DNA from: Pseudoips prasinana
Taxonomy: Eukaryota > Arthropoda > Insecta > Lepidoptera > Nolidae
DNA: 64,000 bases
Direction of reading: 5' to 3'
Assembly: GCA_951640165.1 (NCBI GenBank)
Contig: OX621250.1
Location: 5,828,001-5,892,000 of the forward strand
The translations under genes and the position numbers were made by a program. Below the pieces are notes generated by a model. That model saw nothing but the letters and a program-made list of their open reading frames with translations, was not told the origin of the DNA and made no database searches. Below, in pieces: positions 18,195 through 30,240 of this stretch (positions are counted from its first letter, which is position 1; each line of letters starts with the position of its first letter).

Positions 18195-20495
18195 TTAGAT
18201 TTTATGTGACATCAGGGCTTTTAATGTAGCCTGGCTGTCACTGAGTATGTAGATGGTCTGACCTTCAGTCGCCCTATCTATGATCGTCTGGGCGCATGTA
18301 ATTATCGCGTATGTTTCTGCCTGAAACCCTGTCGCGAAATTGCCCATGCTTTCGCTGATACTGCAGGTTTTATTATATACGCCCGCGCCTGTACCGGATT
18401 TCATTTTTGATCCGTCTGTATACCAAATTTGACTTTGTTCGTTTTGTTTACAAAGTCCCAATTTCCATTCCTCTCTACTAGGGATGTATAAATTATATTG
18501 TTTGTCAAATGTGTAGGTGGGTTGCATTTTATCACTTCCCATCTCTATTACATTGTCAAGGTTTTTCCAGTTTTCTGTCTGCGTATGCCTTGTGGGCATA
18601 CGTTCATTAGATATGTCTTCCAGGACAGTAAGCCTTAGGAGTGTTTTTCTTGCCTCTTCTTGTACTTCAAGGTGTAGTGGTACTAGGTCTAGAATAACTT
18701 CCAAGGCCGCTGTTGGTGTAGTGCTAAACGCCCCTGTCATTGCTAAGCAGGCAGTGCGTTGTATTTTGTTTAGCACTTGTTTACAAGTTTCCAGTTTTGT
18801 TCTTGGCCACCAGACGATACTATCGTACATCAGTACCGGTTTTACCATCATTTTGTATATCCAGTGAACGATTTTGGGTTTTAGACCCCATGTTTTGCCA
18901 TATGCTGCTCGGCACATGCCGAATATTCTCAGGGCTTTGTTTTTTATGTTTTCTACATGTTCTTTCCATGTGAGTGATTTGTCGAGTGTTATACCCAGGT
19001 ATTTCACTTCTTTTGACAAATCAATTTTTGTGTTGTAGAGTTTTAAAGTTCCTACACCCGATAGGTCTTTCTTTTTTGTGAATGGTACTATAACGGCTTT
19101 CTGTGGGTTTATAGAAAGGTTATTTGATTTGCACCAGTCTTCTGTTTCTTTTAAAGCTTGTTTCATAATATCTGCTACTATGTGAGGGAATTTCCCACTT
19201 ATTAGTATCACAATATCGTCTGCATAGCCGACGGTATACCGTGGCCCTGTGTTTAGGTTTATCAAGAGCTCGTCCACAACCAGGCACCACAGTAGCGGTG
19301 AGATGACTCCGCCTTGTGGGCATCCTCTGGTTGTCGTTGCATATCTGATTTCCCCTAGTAGTGTTGACTGCAGTTGCCGTCCTTTCAGCATTCTGTCTAT
19401 CCATCTGCATAGAGTGGGTTCTATGCTATGGTTCCTGGTGGCATTTTGTATAGTACTGAATGCCGTGTTGTCAAAAGCTCCTTCAATATCTAGAAATGCC
19501 GCAAGGCATATTTCTTTGGTTTCTAAGGCTGCTTCCGCCTTTTTCACAACATGGTGTAGGGCTGTCTCGGTAGTTTTTCCTGCCTGATAAGCATTCTGTT
19601 GCCAGTGTAGCGGGAATCTTTTTAGAGGCCCTTGCCTGATGTGTATGTCTACCATTTTTTCAAGTGATTTGAGAAAGAATGATGTGAGACTAATCGGTCT
19701 ATATGATTTTGGTGACTCGTAGTCCGACTTTCCAGGTTTCGGTATGTAGACTACTTTGACTTGTCGCCATGCTTGGGGTGTGTACCCAAAGGCTATGCAA
19801 GCTCTATATAGCCTACATAGGTGTGGGTTTAGTACATTATTCGCTTTTTGTAATAGGATGGGATATATTCCATCCGGGCCAGGCGATTTGAATGGTTCAA
19901 AGTTGCTTATGGCCCACTTTACCTTGGTCTCGTTAATTATCTTTTTAGCGGTGTCCCAGTCTGCCTTGGTTGTGTGTCTTTCCACATTCTCTTGGCTAAT
20001 TGGGATTTCTCTCTCCATGGTTTTCATTGTCTCAGAGCCTGGGAAGTGAGTTTTAAACATGACGTCTAGTGTCTCCTCACCAGAATCTGTTAGTGTCCCA
20101 TCAGCTTTCCTGATGACGGATAGTGGATTGACTCTGGCAGTGGCCAGGGCTTTCGTGAGTCTCATGCACTGTGGAATGCTCCCTATTTCTTGGCAGTGAT
20201 TCCTCCATGCACGCCTTTTTGCTTTCCTAAAAGCTTTGCTATACTCAGTTAGTTTTCTAGCATACATATCAAAGTCTTTAGTGGCTTTGGCTAGATTGAA
20301 TGTTACCCTCGTTTCCTTCTTAAGCTTAATTAGCTCAGGTGTCCACCAGGGTATCCTCTTTGCTTTGACTGTTTTTTCCGGACAGTTATCTCTCCATGTT
20401 TTTAGCACTGCTTGGGCAATGCGTTCTGCCTCAAACTCTATCTCTATGACTGAGTTGAGCTTACCTCTCGGGTCGCCGTCGCCGCCGTCGTAGTT
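18195..20495 (-). mobile_element. Truncated non-LTR retrotransposon ORF2 (reverse transcriptase plus partial RNase H)
   Basis: An uninterrupted frame of about 765 codons on the minus strand, open from a stop at about 20498 to the TAA at 18195. Numbering from the GTG at 20408: a PWWTPELIKLKK linker near 19-30; reverse-transcriptase motifs SPGPDG (175-180), FLDIEGAFD (305-313), GCPQGGVISPLLW (362-374) and the catalytic YADD (395-398); then an RNase H domain with TDGS (664-667), AETY (697-700) and LSDSQ (722-726). The frame stops at residue 737, before the final RNase H catalytic segment. The N-terminal apurinic endonuclease is absent. It is therefore truncated at both ends although the surviving frame is clean, implying fairly recent insertion. 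RNase H next to this kind of RT points to the I/R1/LOA group; the exact clade is undetermined. It copies its own RNA into target DNA; this copy cannot be autonomous. Confidence 0.9.
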
Positions 20496-20984
20496 CTACC
20501 TTCAGGTCCTTTAGGTACCTTCAGGATCTTAGCCTTATACCTACTTCTTTTTTCCGATAATTGCTGACAAATGAAATGTGAACAATTAACAAAAAGAATA
20601 AGATCTCTATCCCAAGTAGTTGCTGAGATCTCCATGGCCGTGCAATCCTCCACGTTACGTTCGCGCGGCCAACTTAAGCACCTATAACTTTTTTATTTCT
20701 GCTTTGAAATTTTTTTGGTTTGTTCCCTTTGATTTTGACTAATTATTTTAGCGATTTCTTTTTCTGTTCGGATAACGTGGCGGAGCAAACGTGACGCACA
20801 CTGAAGCACCAACCCCGGAAAGCCAGCGAATCGTGTGTCTACAATGGCCAAATAAGCTGTGTGGTGACGGCGGCGAATATCAGACAAAATAGCATCACTC
20901 CATCTCACCCCGTGGGAGGCGTATAAGTCGACCCGAAGGAAAATCTAAAAAGGACGGGCAGCAGTATCTCTCTGAGTACTATGA
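20496..20984. other. Flank of the truncated LINE, unassigned
   Basis: Minus-strand open frames (for example 20444-20653 and 20693-20908) adjoin the LINE, but no endonuclease or gag motif could be recognised. They may be a rearranged 5' part or unrelated sequence. Confidence 0.35.
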
Positions 20985-21110
20985 CCATTATACTGTGATC
21001 GCCAACCAGTCTGCCAATCGTGGCGATTATGGCATATCGCCCCAAGATGATTCATGGGGGGAGGCTTTTGTCCAGCAGTGGAATTTTTACAGCTGTTATG
21101 ATGACGATGC
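20985..21110 (+). repeat. LINE tail G copy
   Basis: TGTGATCGCCAACC, CAATCGTGGCGATTATGGCA, GGGGGAGGCTTTTGTCCAGC and a GATGACGATG end. Confidence 0.7.
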
Positions 21111-21689
21111 ATAACTATTCTCAATATCTATTAAAGAGTTTCGTAGGCACCTATTTAAAAATAATACCTAACAGCCTACCAATAAACTTATAATCAATAT
21201 ACATATCTAGGTATGTAAATAATTGTAAGTATGTCATTCCGTATAAATATAAAATTAGGTGAGGAATGTTAGCATTTAGCATGCGTGTTTACCTGGGTCT
21301 GTAATTACTCAATAGGGCTTGGTGCCCTTTTTGAAGAAGAGCACCACCACACCCCTTTTCCATACTTATTGCGTTCGACCGTCTAGTATGACGGGGAGTA
21401 ATTAATTAAATAACTTCTGAAGGGATTGTTGTAACACCCACCTTCAGAAGCTCTGCTGTAACTCCATCATCAGCAGGCAACTTGTTGTTCTAAATTTGTT
21501 TGAGATCCATTCTAATCTCGTACAGGTTGACGTCTAGGATGCCTTCGTACTCTGCGATCTGACTTGTCGTGTACTATTTTGAGAACTTAGGTAGTCAAAA
21601 AAAATTGGTTACCGTTATTTTTGGCAGAGGTTCGAGTATAAATTTATTTCCCCTCACTAACTTTTACTAGAGTCGTTTAAAACATACTT
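21111..21689. other. No gene recognised
   Basis: Includes a diverged block CTTGGTGCCCTTTTTGAAGA and CCACCTTCAGAAGCTCTGC that looks like antisense LINE coding sequence, but the frame is too broken to assign. Confidence 0.35.
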
Positions 21690-21940
21690 GCCGACTGCCG
21701 TTGGCGTGGTTGGTAAGATATTTCACGCTGCAGGTCGTGGGTTCGGTTCTCACGCAGGCCAGATATTTGTGTGCGTGAACATGTTTGTCCTAAATCTGGG
21801 TGTAATTATCTATATAAGTATGTATTTACAAAATAAAAGTAGTATTTGTAAATATATCAGCTATCTGTTTTCCACAGTACAAGCTCTGCTTAGTTTGGGA
21901 TCAAATGGCCGTGTGAATAATGTCGAGGATATTAGATATC
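21690..21940 (+). mobile_element. SINE-A, near full length
   Basis: Head GTTGGCGTGGTTGGTAAGAT, B box GGTTCGGTTCTC, then the standard body to TTTGGGATCAAATGGCCG and ATAATGTCGAGGATATTA. A short deletion removes part of the head compared with 15665-15900. Confidence 0.8.
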
Positions 21941-22038
21941 ATTATACTCATTTTGTTTTCGTTAAAGCAATAGCGCTATCATTACATGGTAAACCACCTT
22001 ACCACTTACCTACACTATTGATTTGAGTTGCTTAGGTT

Positions 22039-22295
22039 GTCAAATAATAATAATAATATCTGGGGACAATGTCACACAGATCATCCTAGCCCCAAACTAA
22101 GCAAAGCTTGTACTATGGGTACCAGGCGACGATATACATACTTATATAGATAGATAAATACTTAAATACATAGAAAACATCCATGACTCAGAAACAAATA
22201 TTCGTGCTCATCACACAAATATTTGCACTTACCGGGATTCGAACCCAGGACCACGAGCTTCGTAGGAAGGAGCACTACCAACTAGGCTATGGTGA
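22039..22295 (-). mobile_element. SINE-A relative with intact tRNA-like head
   Basis: Minus strand: A box TAGCCTAGTTGG, B box GGTTCGAATCC, body AAGTATTTATCTATCTATAT, GTACAAGCTTTGCTTAGTTT, ending GACATTGTCCCC followed by an (ATT)n tail (22044-22060). It differs from SINE-A in the head but shares the 3' half, showing that one tail can be joined to different tRNA-like heads. Confidence 0.8.
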
Positions 22296-22878
22296 CCGTC
22301 AACATGATCCGACCGTCAAATATGATCTTTGTAATTACCTCACCTCTATAGGTCAACAATTACCTAACTGCTTTTTATTCTTAATTAGGTTTACATATGA
22401 CACATGGTGATCTTATTAAAATAATACTTAATCATGAAATAAAACACTTATATTTGGAAATCATTTCATTTTATTGCTCCACAAGGTAGGTACTTATAAG
22501 CTTTTTTTATTTTCAAGTAAAAACACACTTTTACGAAACAACATGTTACGAACATGTGTGTCAATAACAGAACTTTATTTTCATATAATTATAATCTTAC
22601 AATTCTAATCTATCAGGTACTTTACAATATACAATGATTCACTGTTTAGTGTTGAGAAAAATCAGGGGCAAAGTTAGGTCACTATGGCCAGAACATTACT
22701 TTTTTTTTAGTAAATTCATAGACAACTTATTTATGTTGACACTCTCTATTAATTCATAGAACAAAAGTTCTTTGATAGTAGTCATTAATACTCCTTGAGC
22801 TTTCAATGCTATTAAAATCATATAAACTTTAAAATGTTTGTTAAAGTTAAACAGCTTTTAAATTGTATCCAGAGCTCT

Positions 22879-22966
22879 AAATGTCCTCTCAAAACATGGG
22901 TATTTAGCCCCTAGAGATTATGTTAATCTCTAGGCGCTAAATCCCAATATTTTAAGAGGACAATTT
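22879..22966. repeat. 88-bp imperfect hairpin
   Basis: Arms 22879-22920 and 22924-22966 pair along about 40 bases with a few mismatches around a 3-nt loop; cores ATGTCCTCT/AGAGGACA and CTAGAGATTA/TAATCTCTAG. Confidence 0.85.
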
Positions 22967-25900
22967 AATACGTTTAACAGTTTAAAGTAAATATTACTTT
23001 TGTATTTTTTTTATGAGAGTTGGCTTAGCTGCCTCACTCCACCCTAAAGAAAAAATTTTTTGCATAATCCAAATAAACATACGATAAACCCTTTGTTTAA
23101 AAATAAAACTTATATCAGCATATTAATAAAGTTCAAACTTAAAGAGCTGATTAAAAACTGTATCATTTTCTCAAGTCTGAGGAGCATGGTTCTGGACTGA
23201 GTGGCTATTAGAATTGGGCCTAATAATGTTCCGTTGGATTAGAAGTTTTGAGTCGCATCATTACTTTTTTTTCTGATATAAACACACACTTCATAATAAG
23301 GTTTCTCTAGACATGCCGTCTTAAACGAATAGTCATGATGCTCTCTGTTACAAACAATATTATCTACTTGTACCCTGTAAATAATATTGGTTAATAATAT
23401 GCTTATATTCATTGAGCTGATACTAAGTGTAAAGTGGACAATTAGCCATCTTCATTAAATTACCGGCGAATTTTAGTTTTAGTTAAGAATTTCTGTCTAT
23501 TTACTAAGGCCCGTATTCTCATTTATAGTCTATAGACATAAGGAGGTGCTTTGTCAACTAAACGGTAATTACATTTTTTAAATTGAGCATAATTCAGGTC
23601 GTGCGCATCTGAGTTAACCTTAGGTAAATATTTACGGATCAATTACAACTCGTAGTTAATTTGTTAATGAGCAGAGCTTCTTACGTGAGAAGCTGATTTA
23701 GCAAACAGATTTAAATTCCAGCTTCTCATGTGATGCTATATCTTCTCAAAATGCGTACCCGAAACTACATTTTTTTTAAACAATTTTTTTCTCTCGACTC
23801 ATACAAAAAACTCGAATTGTTAATTCAGTTAAAAAAATTTGAATACAAATCGAAATAATCATTTTCTTTATATGACAATGCTGATTCCTTGTTACAAAAT
23901 AATTTAGTTAAATTTCTTACTTTTAGTAAGGTTTATTTTTCTTTAATTTATTCTAGTTTATGTCAAGTGTATGAGCACAAAATAGCATAGCTACGATATA
24001 CTCAATGGCAACGTAATGTCCACTCTACACTTTATTAAAAACCACGTTCCATACATATTTTGTTCTAACACCAGAATTATCAGTTGAAAAGTTATGACAA
24101 TGTTATTGCAAGATACACTTCAGGAGTTATATCGTTTGTAACTATCGTTCGACAAATACGAGATTGCATCATTTTATAGCATCGAAATACCATAACTTCA
24201 CTAAATCTATTGCGGGTTTATGTAATTTCAGGAAGAAGAAAATGGCGCCAATAAGATTTAATTATCAGTGGATAGAATTTAGGCGGAGAACACACTGCAA
24301 CGCTAGACCAAAGAGTATGGTGTATATTATTTAATTAATGTTTTTCCGTGTGTATGAGATTTTGATTACGTTAATATTCAAATCATTATGCGCATTTATG
24401 TGTTTTATACACTGTGTGTGATCCGCCCAAGAAATAGATCGAAATCATCTAGGTTATAGGACTTAATCCAGAGTAATCATAGCCTTATTAAAACTGAATA
24501 CTAAGAAATATAACTGATATGGAAGAAATCAGAGGTTTAATTGGCATTCACATCCCTAAATCTACGAGATCCGAGGACATTACTTCTATGCTCATAATAA
24601 GTACGATGTAAAAGAAATTTTACTTGTTCTTAGAAATAAAAAATAAACGTTCAAAAAATTTCGTTTCGAAAAATTTCCTTTTCTCTTAGCTGGGTTTTAC
24701 CATATCATGATTTAAAGTAGTTTATGCTGGATGTCATTTGATCCTTTTCGGGTGCTCGTTTAAACATTGGACCATTGAATGAGCTTATCAATTATACAAG
24801 AGATTAATAAGAGACAAGATAAATTTCAAGACATTATTCTTATCTCTGTCAAAAGATAGTTAAAGAAGCATTTGATAAAGATAATTTTATAAAAAAGTGC
24901 TATAAGCGATATTTTTATAGGCCACCGAGCACAAACGTATTCCTGTATTAACAATGTTATTATCTAAATGAAATACATTACTTGTACAAGACATATGAAC
25001 ATATAATTAGTGCCGTCGGATCTCATATCGTAACTGTCATTTCTATAGGAATATCTCAGTGCACTTTTCAACAATAATTGGCACAAAACAAAACATCATT
25101 CGCTTATTTAAAAAAATAATATAACTCTATTATTTAACATTCTACATCCATCAATGTTATTCATATAGAAATGGCAGCCGAGCTAACTTATGGAACTATG
25201 CATGTAAGTAATATTCCATAACTTTAATATACATGAAATGATACAGAGAAGAATATAGGAGATATCGTACAACAACTACAGTGTTCAGTAAATACAAATA
25301 AAAAAATACAGTAAGTGAGCAAAGCAAACGACTTTAGCGCCATCTAGTGCAAAAATACTATTAAAAGAATGCAATAATATTTTTGAAACTTAAGTTTTTG
25401 CGACTTTCACAATAACGTATATAACTGATGTATAACAATCATACATGAGATCACAGAGTACGTCCATACCCTGGCAAATCACCAATTACGCGAGAAACTT
25501 TGTCCTGTTCCTTTGCCGAGAAGCCAAAGCCGCCAAAGAAAAGGAGACAATAGTTTGCAGCGTCAAATCAAAGTAGTTTATAGTTTACAACAGCCTGGCA
25601 TCCATACATAGCTTCGTACCGTACAATAGAACAAATATTTACAATATTATCACTCTCACTGCCTTCGTATGAGAGATACTAAACAAAATAACAACTCTCC
25701 TTCGAAACGAAAAGGAATACAACCTACTGAGTGTGTCTTTAGTAATAGAATATAGAGCCACGCCTACTCCCTTAGCACCATCCATCATATATAACAATTT
25801 TGCGATAAGACAGTGAGAGATTATTTGAAACTTTTCCATCGATACAATAGAATTACCTACGCTAGTAATTAAAGCGTTATTTAAGGTTAAAAATGGCTTA

Positions 25901-27014
25901 GCCATGTTTATTTTTTATTAATTCAACTTTATAATATCGCGAAACCGAAATAAATTTTCAAATGAACAACTTTATTAAATAATTTGTAAATTAAAATCAA
26001 TATTATTAGTAGAACCAAAATATCGCCAATAAATACTAAAATATATATACAATTAATTCCTAAGTTAGCCAAGCCAAAAAAGTCTAGCACCAAAATTATT
26101 CAACAACAGTACTGACAGAAAAGTTTCACAATATATATAATATATATATGAGGTACCTTATTATACAATATAATGACATGCAGTCCATTTCTAATGTACA
26201 GTATTTAATGTTTAAAACAATAAGTTATTCTTATTACACTCGCTTATGGTACCTATATTGAATAATATATATAAATAAGTAAATGGTAATTTATTTTTTC
26301 AAAGTGTCTCTGACTAGAGATATAACCTATTCTAAAACTGAAATCTTATCATATAACAACTACCTACCTAACATAGCACTCTTGAAGGAAAAATATCATC
26401 CAAATGAATTATCGTATCGATTTATTTTCTCTACAATTTGAGCTTTGCCAAAGTCATTCAGTGAAATTACATTTCACGTTTACCGATTTCATAAAATTTT
26501 AACAGACCTCGGCAATTTGTAGCTAGTGTACTGAAAAAATATTTTTTAAACAAAATATCCGTTTCCCTATATTAAAAAACTAATTTTATAAAGCGTAATA
26601 AACATGCTGCCTAAAGACTGCCATAAACTGCTTGAAATAAAAATATAAACACATAAAAGTATGTCTCATATTATAACGTTAAGATTTTCAGTCCACCAGC
26701 TAGTCTTATACACAATTTTATTGGATTTCTAAAAATACCTAATTCTCGCCCATCTGGCACGAACATTAAATATCAATTAAATTGGAAAGAGAACACAATA
26801 TATTTCACATACATTTTGCTGATTGCACTTCCGCTCTTAATCATAATGCTATTTTAGTGAGACAGACACATAAGAGTGCGAAGAACTATTTAATAATGTC
26901 GTAAATAGTAATATTTCCATTTTAATGTAATATTGCAGTTAAATATAAAAAACAAACGAATTTTGCACCATGTTAAATATTTATAGCTTGAGACCGTATA
27001 AACCTAATTTCTTA

Positions 27015-27135
27015 CGATTTGGCCAATTTAAATAATTGCAACATTTGCCAAAACGCCATCATGGCGAAATGTAAAATGTTTGCCACATTTTGCTCAACGC
27101 CATGATGGTGTTTTATAAAATATTACTAATTGACC
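27015..27135. repeat. Imperfect inverted repeat
   Basis: Outer arms TTTGGCCAATTTAAATAATT and a diverged complement ending GACCAAATTAG. Inner arms AACGCCATCATGGCG and CAACGCCATGATGGTG. Probably an old MITE; no target duplication seen. Confidence 0.6.
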
Positions 27136-29648
27136 AAATTAGTAGATACATGTAAAAACTAACGTAGATTAAAACGGTCTTAAACCAAGCTCGATTTTAG
27201 GCTTATATGCCTTCTCGTTAACTAACGTAAACGTACGGTTTACTAATTCGTAATGTTATTCTCAAAAATAAAACATATATATTTCTTTCTCCCAATGATT
27301 AGCACAGTGAAAATGTGTACGTAGATATGCTTTGCGAAACAAATTACAAAATCATTATCTGTAGATTACAAGGTAATCAATAAATTTACTGTTCGTACCA
27401 GACAAAAACGATTGACTCGTGGCGCCCATGAGGTCATAGCTTAGATCACAAAACTTCGAATGATAATCATCCGAGAGCCCATATACACTATTAATACATA
27501 CTTAATTGCTCAGTCACAAAAAATATGCACTAAATCAAAATGCACTGTTACTGGCAAAGGCTAAAACTCGTGGCTCAAATGTATATAACATTTTATACAT
27601 TATATGACTTAAAAAGTCCGACATCCGCATTTGGATATAGAAAATACTTCTACGCTTCCCCGTTCTACAAAAATCATTTAAAAAACGCCACTATCTGACG
27701 TAAACCTTTGAAATCATTCGTTTCTGTAGAAAAAATCACAAGTTTTTAATAAATTAAAATGCTACTAAAGACATTTGTCTTACAAGAAAATTGAAAATTA
27801 AAAATATCAAAGCTTGTGATGACATAGTGATATTAACGTTACGATAAATTTTAGTATCGATCGAATCAATTTAAATTTACTTTAGCGGTCATTCAATCAT
27901 GTTGCAGAAATAAAAATTACACTATCTGCAATATAACTGAACAAAATCGCCATAGACAACAGTGTGACAACCATTTTTTTTTTGTCAAAAATATAAAATC
28001 TAATAAATGATATTGAGGCAGTGACTCATTCACCATTTTAAAAATTATTGCTCGATAAAAAACAATTTGTAGAATCTAAATGAAAATCAATGTTACATAG
28101 TTTTACTTAATTTAGACCAATAATTTTATGTACAATGAGGTAGACAGCGGGATATATACCCTTATAAAGATAATTTTGTTGGCCTGAACTCTACTAAAGT
28201 AGCTACAACTAATGAAATAACATCTGTCCCGTGACTCAAGCGATGTCATAAAACAAATACATACATAGGTAAAATAAACAAATATTCATAAACAATATAT
28301 TCGTAATATGACATTTTTAATTTTTGTTAATTTAAAAGTTGTGATGTCATCAAGCGATCACACTATTTTTGCAATAGCTCCATTTAAACATAGACCATTA
28401 TTGTATTAGAAAATTAATTTCAGTACGCCATATTTTAGTTATTGCACTTATGGCACCGTTTTATTATCATTTATTTATTATTTATAAATATTCACAATAA
28501 AACTGTGAAACTAAAATAACTTAAAAAAAAAGAATACATCACTTTGAGTGGGACAAACGAATAGACCAATTAATATTGTAGACCTGACACAACAATTTTA
28601 TTTTAATCTATCATTAATGTGCCTCTCACATCCACAATGCCTTCTGTAACGATTACAAACTTATTTCCACATGTTTTTCATACAACCTTTAACATATAAG
28701 AGGTATGATGCACGAGTTGAAATATTATACTATTTGGTATGGCTGAGGTTTTTATACAGAGTTATTTAGTCAAATAAGGAATTCGCTTATTGTTTAACAT
28801 AAGTTGATATTACACTTTGCTGTCGAAATTTTCCATGATTTATATTAACGAGTCTATTATATTGCGTGTAGAATGAGCTTTACTTTGCTATTAACAACAT
28901 GATTATTATATGATTTATCGTGTAACACCACCCACAGATTGTATCTGTGACCTTTTTACTATTCCGGAATATTAAGTTTCTATTAAGTATTAGAGTTATA
29001 ATCGAACAGAACTTTAACTAAAACGCGCCGTTATTGCTTATTGTATGTATGTATGTACAGAGATATTGCAAAAAAAAAACTTAAAAATAACCCTGTATAA
29101 ATTATGCTTATGGTTGTAGTTTATTACTATTTTACTATATTATATTTTACGTGAGTATTTTGTTAATAAGGTATTGAAAAGCACAGAGATGAGGTTATAT
29201 GAAAAGGTAACAGACGTACCCTCAGAATGGCACACGTCGAAGAGACTACAAGAAAAACTGTATATTGTACAAAAAACTAAGTTCATAAAACTGTACTTGA
29301 TATGATTATGTACAACTATTTTTTATCTGCATCGTGCTACTGTATAATCTGTGGTAAAAATCGATACTCTCATCGAACGCATACAGCTACACCGACCCGG
29401 TGCCACCGAATAAAATTATTCAAAACAGTATAAATAGAAAGAAGTCTCGACAGACCCGGTCTCGAAGATCGACAATATCCAAGGAGAGAAAAAATATTTA
29501 CAGGGTGCCGCAAATCGGGGCGATAAGAAACGTTACATTCGTGATTCTGTCAGAATCAGCACCCGATCATTTTGTACTGTGAAGTCACTGAGTCACCAAG
29601 CGTTCATCGCGGGCACTGGCGGCGCAGCGCGGTGATGACGCGGGTCGG

Positions 29649-30233
29649 TCAACACGGCGGCGGCTCCGCCTCCTCGGGCCGGGCGCGCTCGGGTTCGGGC
29701 TCGGGCTCGGAGCGCTCTCGCTGCGCCAGCTCGGCGTCGCGCTGCGCCAGACCGGCGTCACGCTGCGCCAGCCCGACGTCGCGTTGTACCAGCCCGGCGT
29801 CTCGCTGCGCCAGCTCAGCCTCGCGCTCCGCCACGCGTGCCTCGCGCCGCGCCAGCTCCGCCTCGCGCGAGTCCAGCGCGCGTGCGCGCTCCGCCAGCCG
29901 CGCCTCCGCGTCCAGCAGCCGCGCCGCCAACTCCGACGAGCTGTGTGGCGGCGGCGACGTGGACGATGTCACGTCGTCCACCGGCGGCGTCAGCGGCTTT
30001 AGCGCCACGTTGGGTTGATAGTCGCGCTCGAAGCTGGTGCAGTCCGCCACTCGCACCACTCGCTCGGGGTGTTGCAGCACCGGCTCGCGCTTGTCCCACG
30101 GCCGGAACGCCGACAGCGCCCGATACTGGAGATAGGGATCGAGTAGCAGCGCGTACGTCGTGTAGTCCTCGTTTCGCACTTTCTTAGGAGGTGACTCTGG
30201 CGGCTCTTGTTTGCAGACTATTGTTTCCACCAC
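29649..30233 (-). CDS. Last coding exon of an unrecognised coiled-coil protein
   Basis: I do not recognise the family. The exon follows a good acceptor on the minus strand (TTTTTTCCTTAATTCCAG), so the GTG at 30233 is internal, and ends at TGA 29649-29651: 194 codons without stops. Residues 1-20 hold a CKQEPPESPPKKVR segment with a basic patch. Residues about 23-95 form a conserved-looking unit with LLLDPYLQYRALSAFRPWDK. Residues about 96-107 are Ser/Pro-rich. Residues about 108-170 are a continuous heptad coiled coil (AREAELA and AQRDAGL type units), and the C-terminus is Glu/Pro-rich. The coil is encoded by about eight 21-nt repeats (29716-29885). GC content is far above the surroundings. 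KQEP and PPKK motifs resemble nuclear transcription regulators, but that is weak evidence. Upstream exons should lie at higher coordinates; none was found with confidence. The plus-strand open frames over the same bases are shadows of the repeat. Confidence 0.7.
   Translation of the reverse strand: MVETIVCKQEPPESPPKKVRNEDYTTYALLLDPYLQYRALSAFRPWDKREPVLQHPERVVRVADCTSFERDYQPNVALKPLTPPVDDVTSSTSPPPHSSSELAARLLDAEARLAERARALDSREAELARREARVAEREAELAQRDAGLVQRDVGLAQRDAGLAQRDAELAQRERSEPEPEPERARPEEAEPPPC
29716..29885 (-). repeat. 21-nt coding tandem repeat (heptads)
   Basis: About eight copies of a 21-nt unit of the type CTGCGCCAGCCCGGCGTCG on the plus strand, each coding one coiled-coil heptad on the minus strand. 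Unit length divisible by three keeps the frame, so the array can vary in number without frameshift. Confidence 0.85.
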
Positions 30234-30240
30234 CTGGAAT

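Larger units (their letters stand above)
22440..29648 (-). other. Transposon-poor AT-rich block; possible long 3' UTR
   Basis: About 7.2 kb directly downstream of the minus-strand coding exon that ends at 29649. I find no copy of the SINE, MITE or LINE families that fill the rest of the window, and no coding frame. Candidate minus-strand AATAAA signals (plus-strand TTTATT) are common, including one near 22473, so the transcript end cannot be fixed. Insertion depletion may reflect selection on an extended 3' UTR or regulatory DNA. Confidence 0.4.

Noticed and set aside
18195..20408. Retrovirus or endogenous virus polymerase
   Set aside because: YADD with a linker of PWWTPEL type and a C-terminal RNase H, with no protease, integrase or LTRs, fits a non-LTR retrotransposon.
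18517..20493. Several plus-strand open frames opposite the LINE
   Set aside because: Antisense shadows of the reverse-transcriptase frame.
22215..22295. tRNA gene on the minus strand
   Set aside because: Good B box and A box, but followed by the SINE-A-type body and (ATT)n tail; it is the SINE head.
29572..30187. Long plus-strand open frames rich in Arg, Ser and Ala over the GC-rich exon
   Set aside because: They are reflections of the 21-nt repeat; only the minus-strand frame has a splice acceptor, a coherent coiled coil and non-repetitive conserved-looking sequence.
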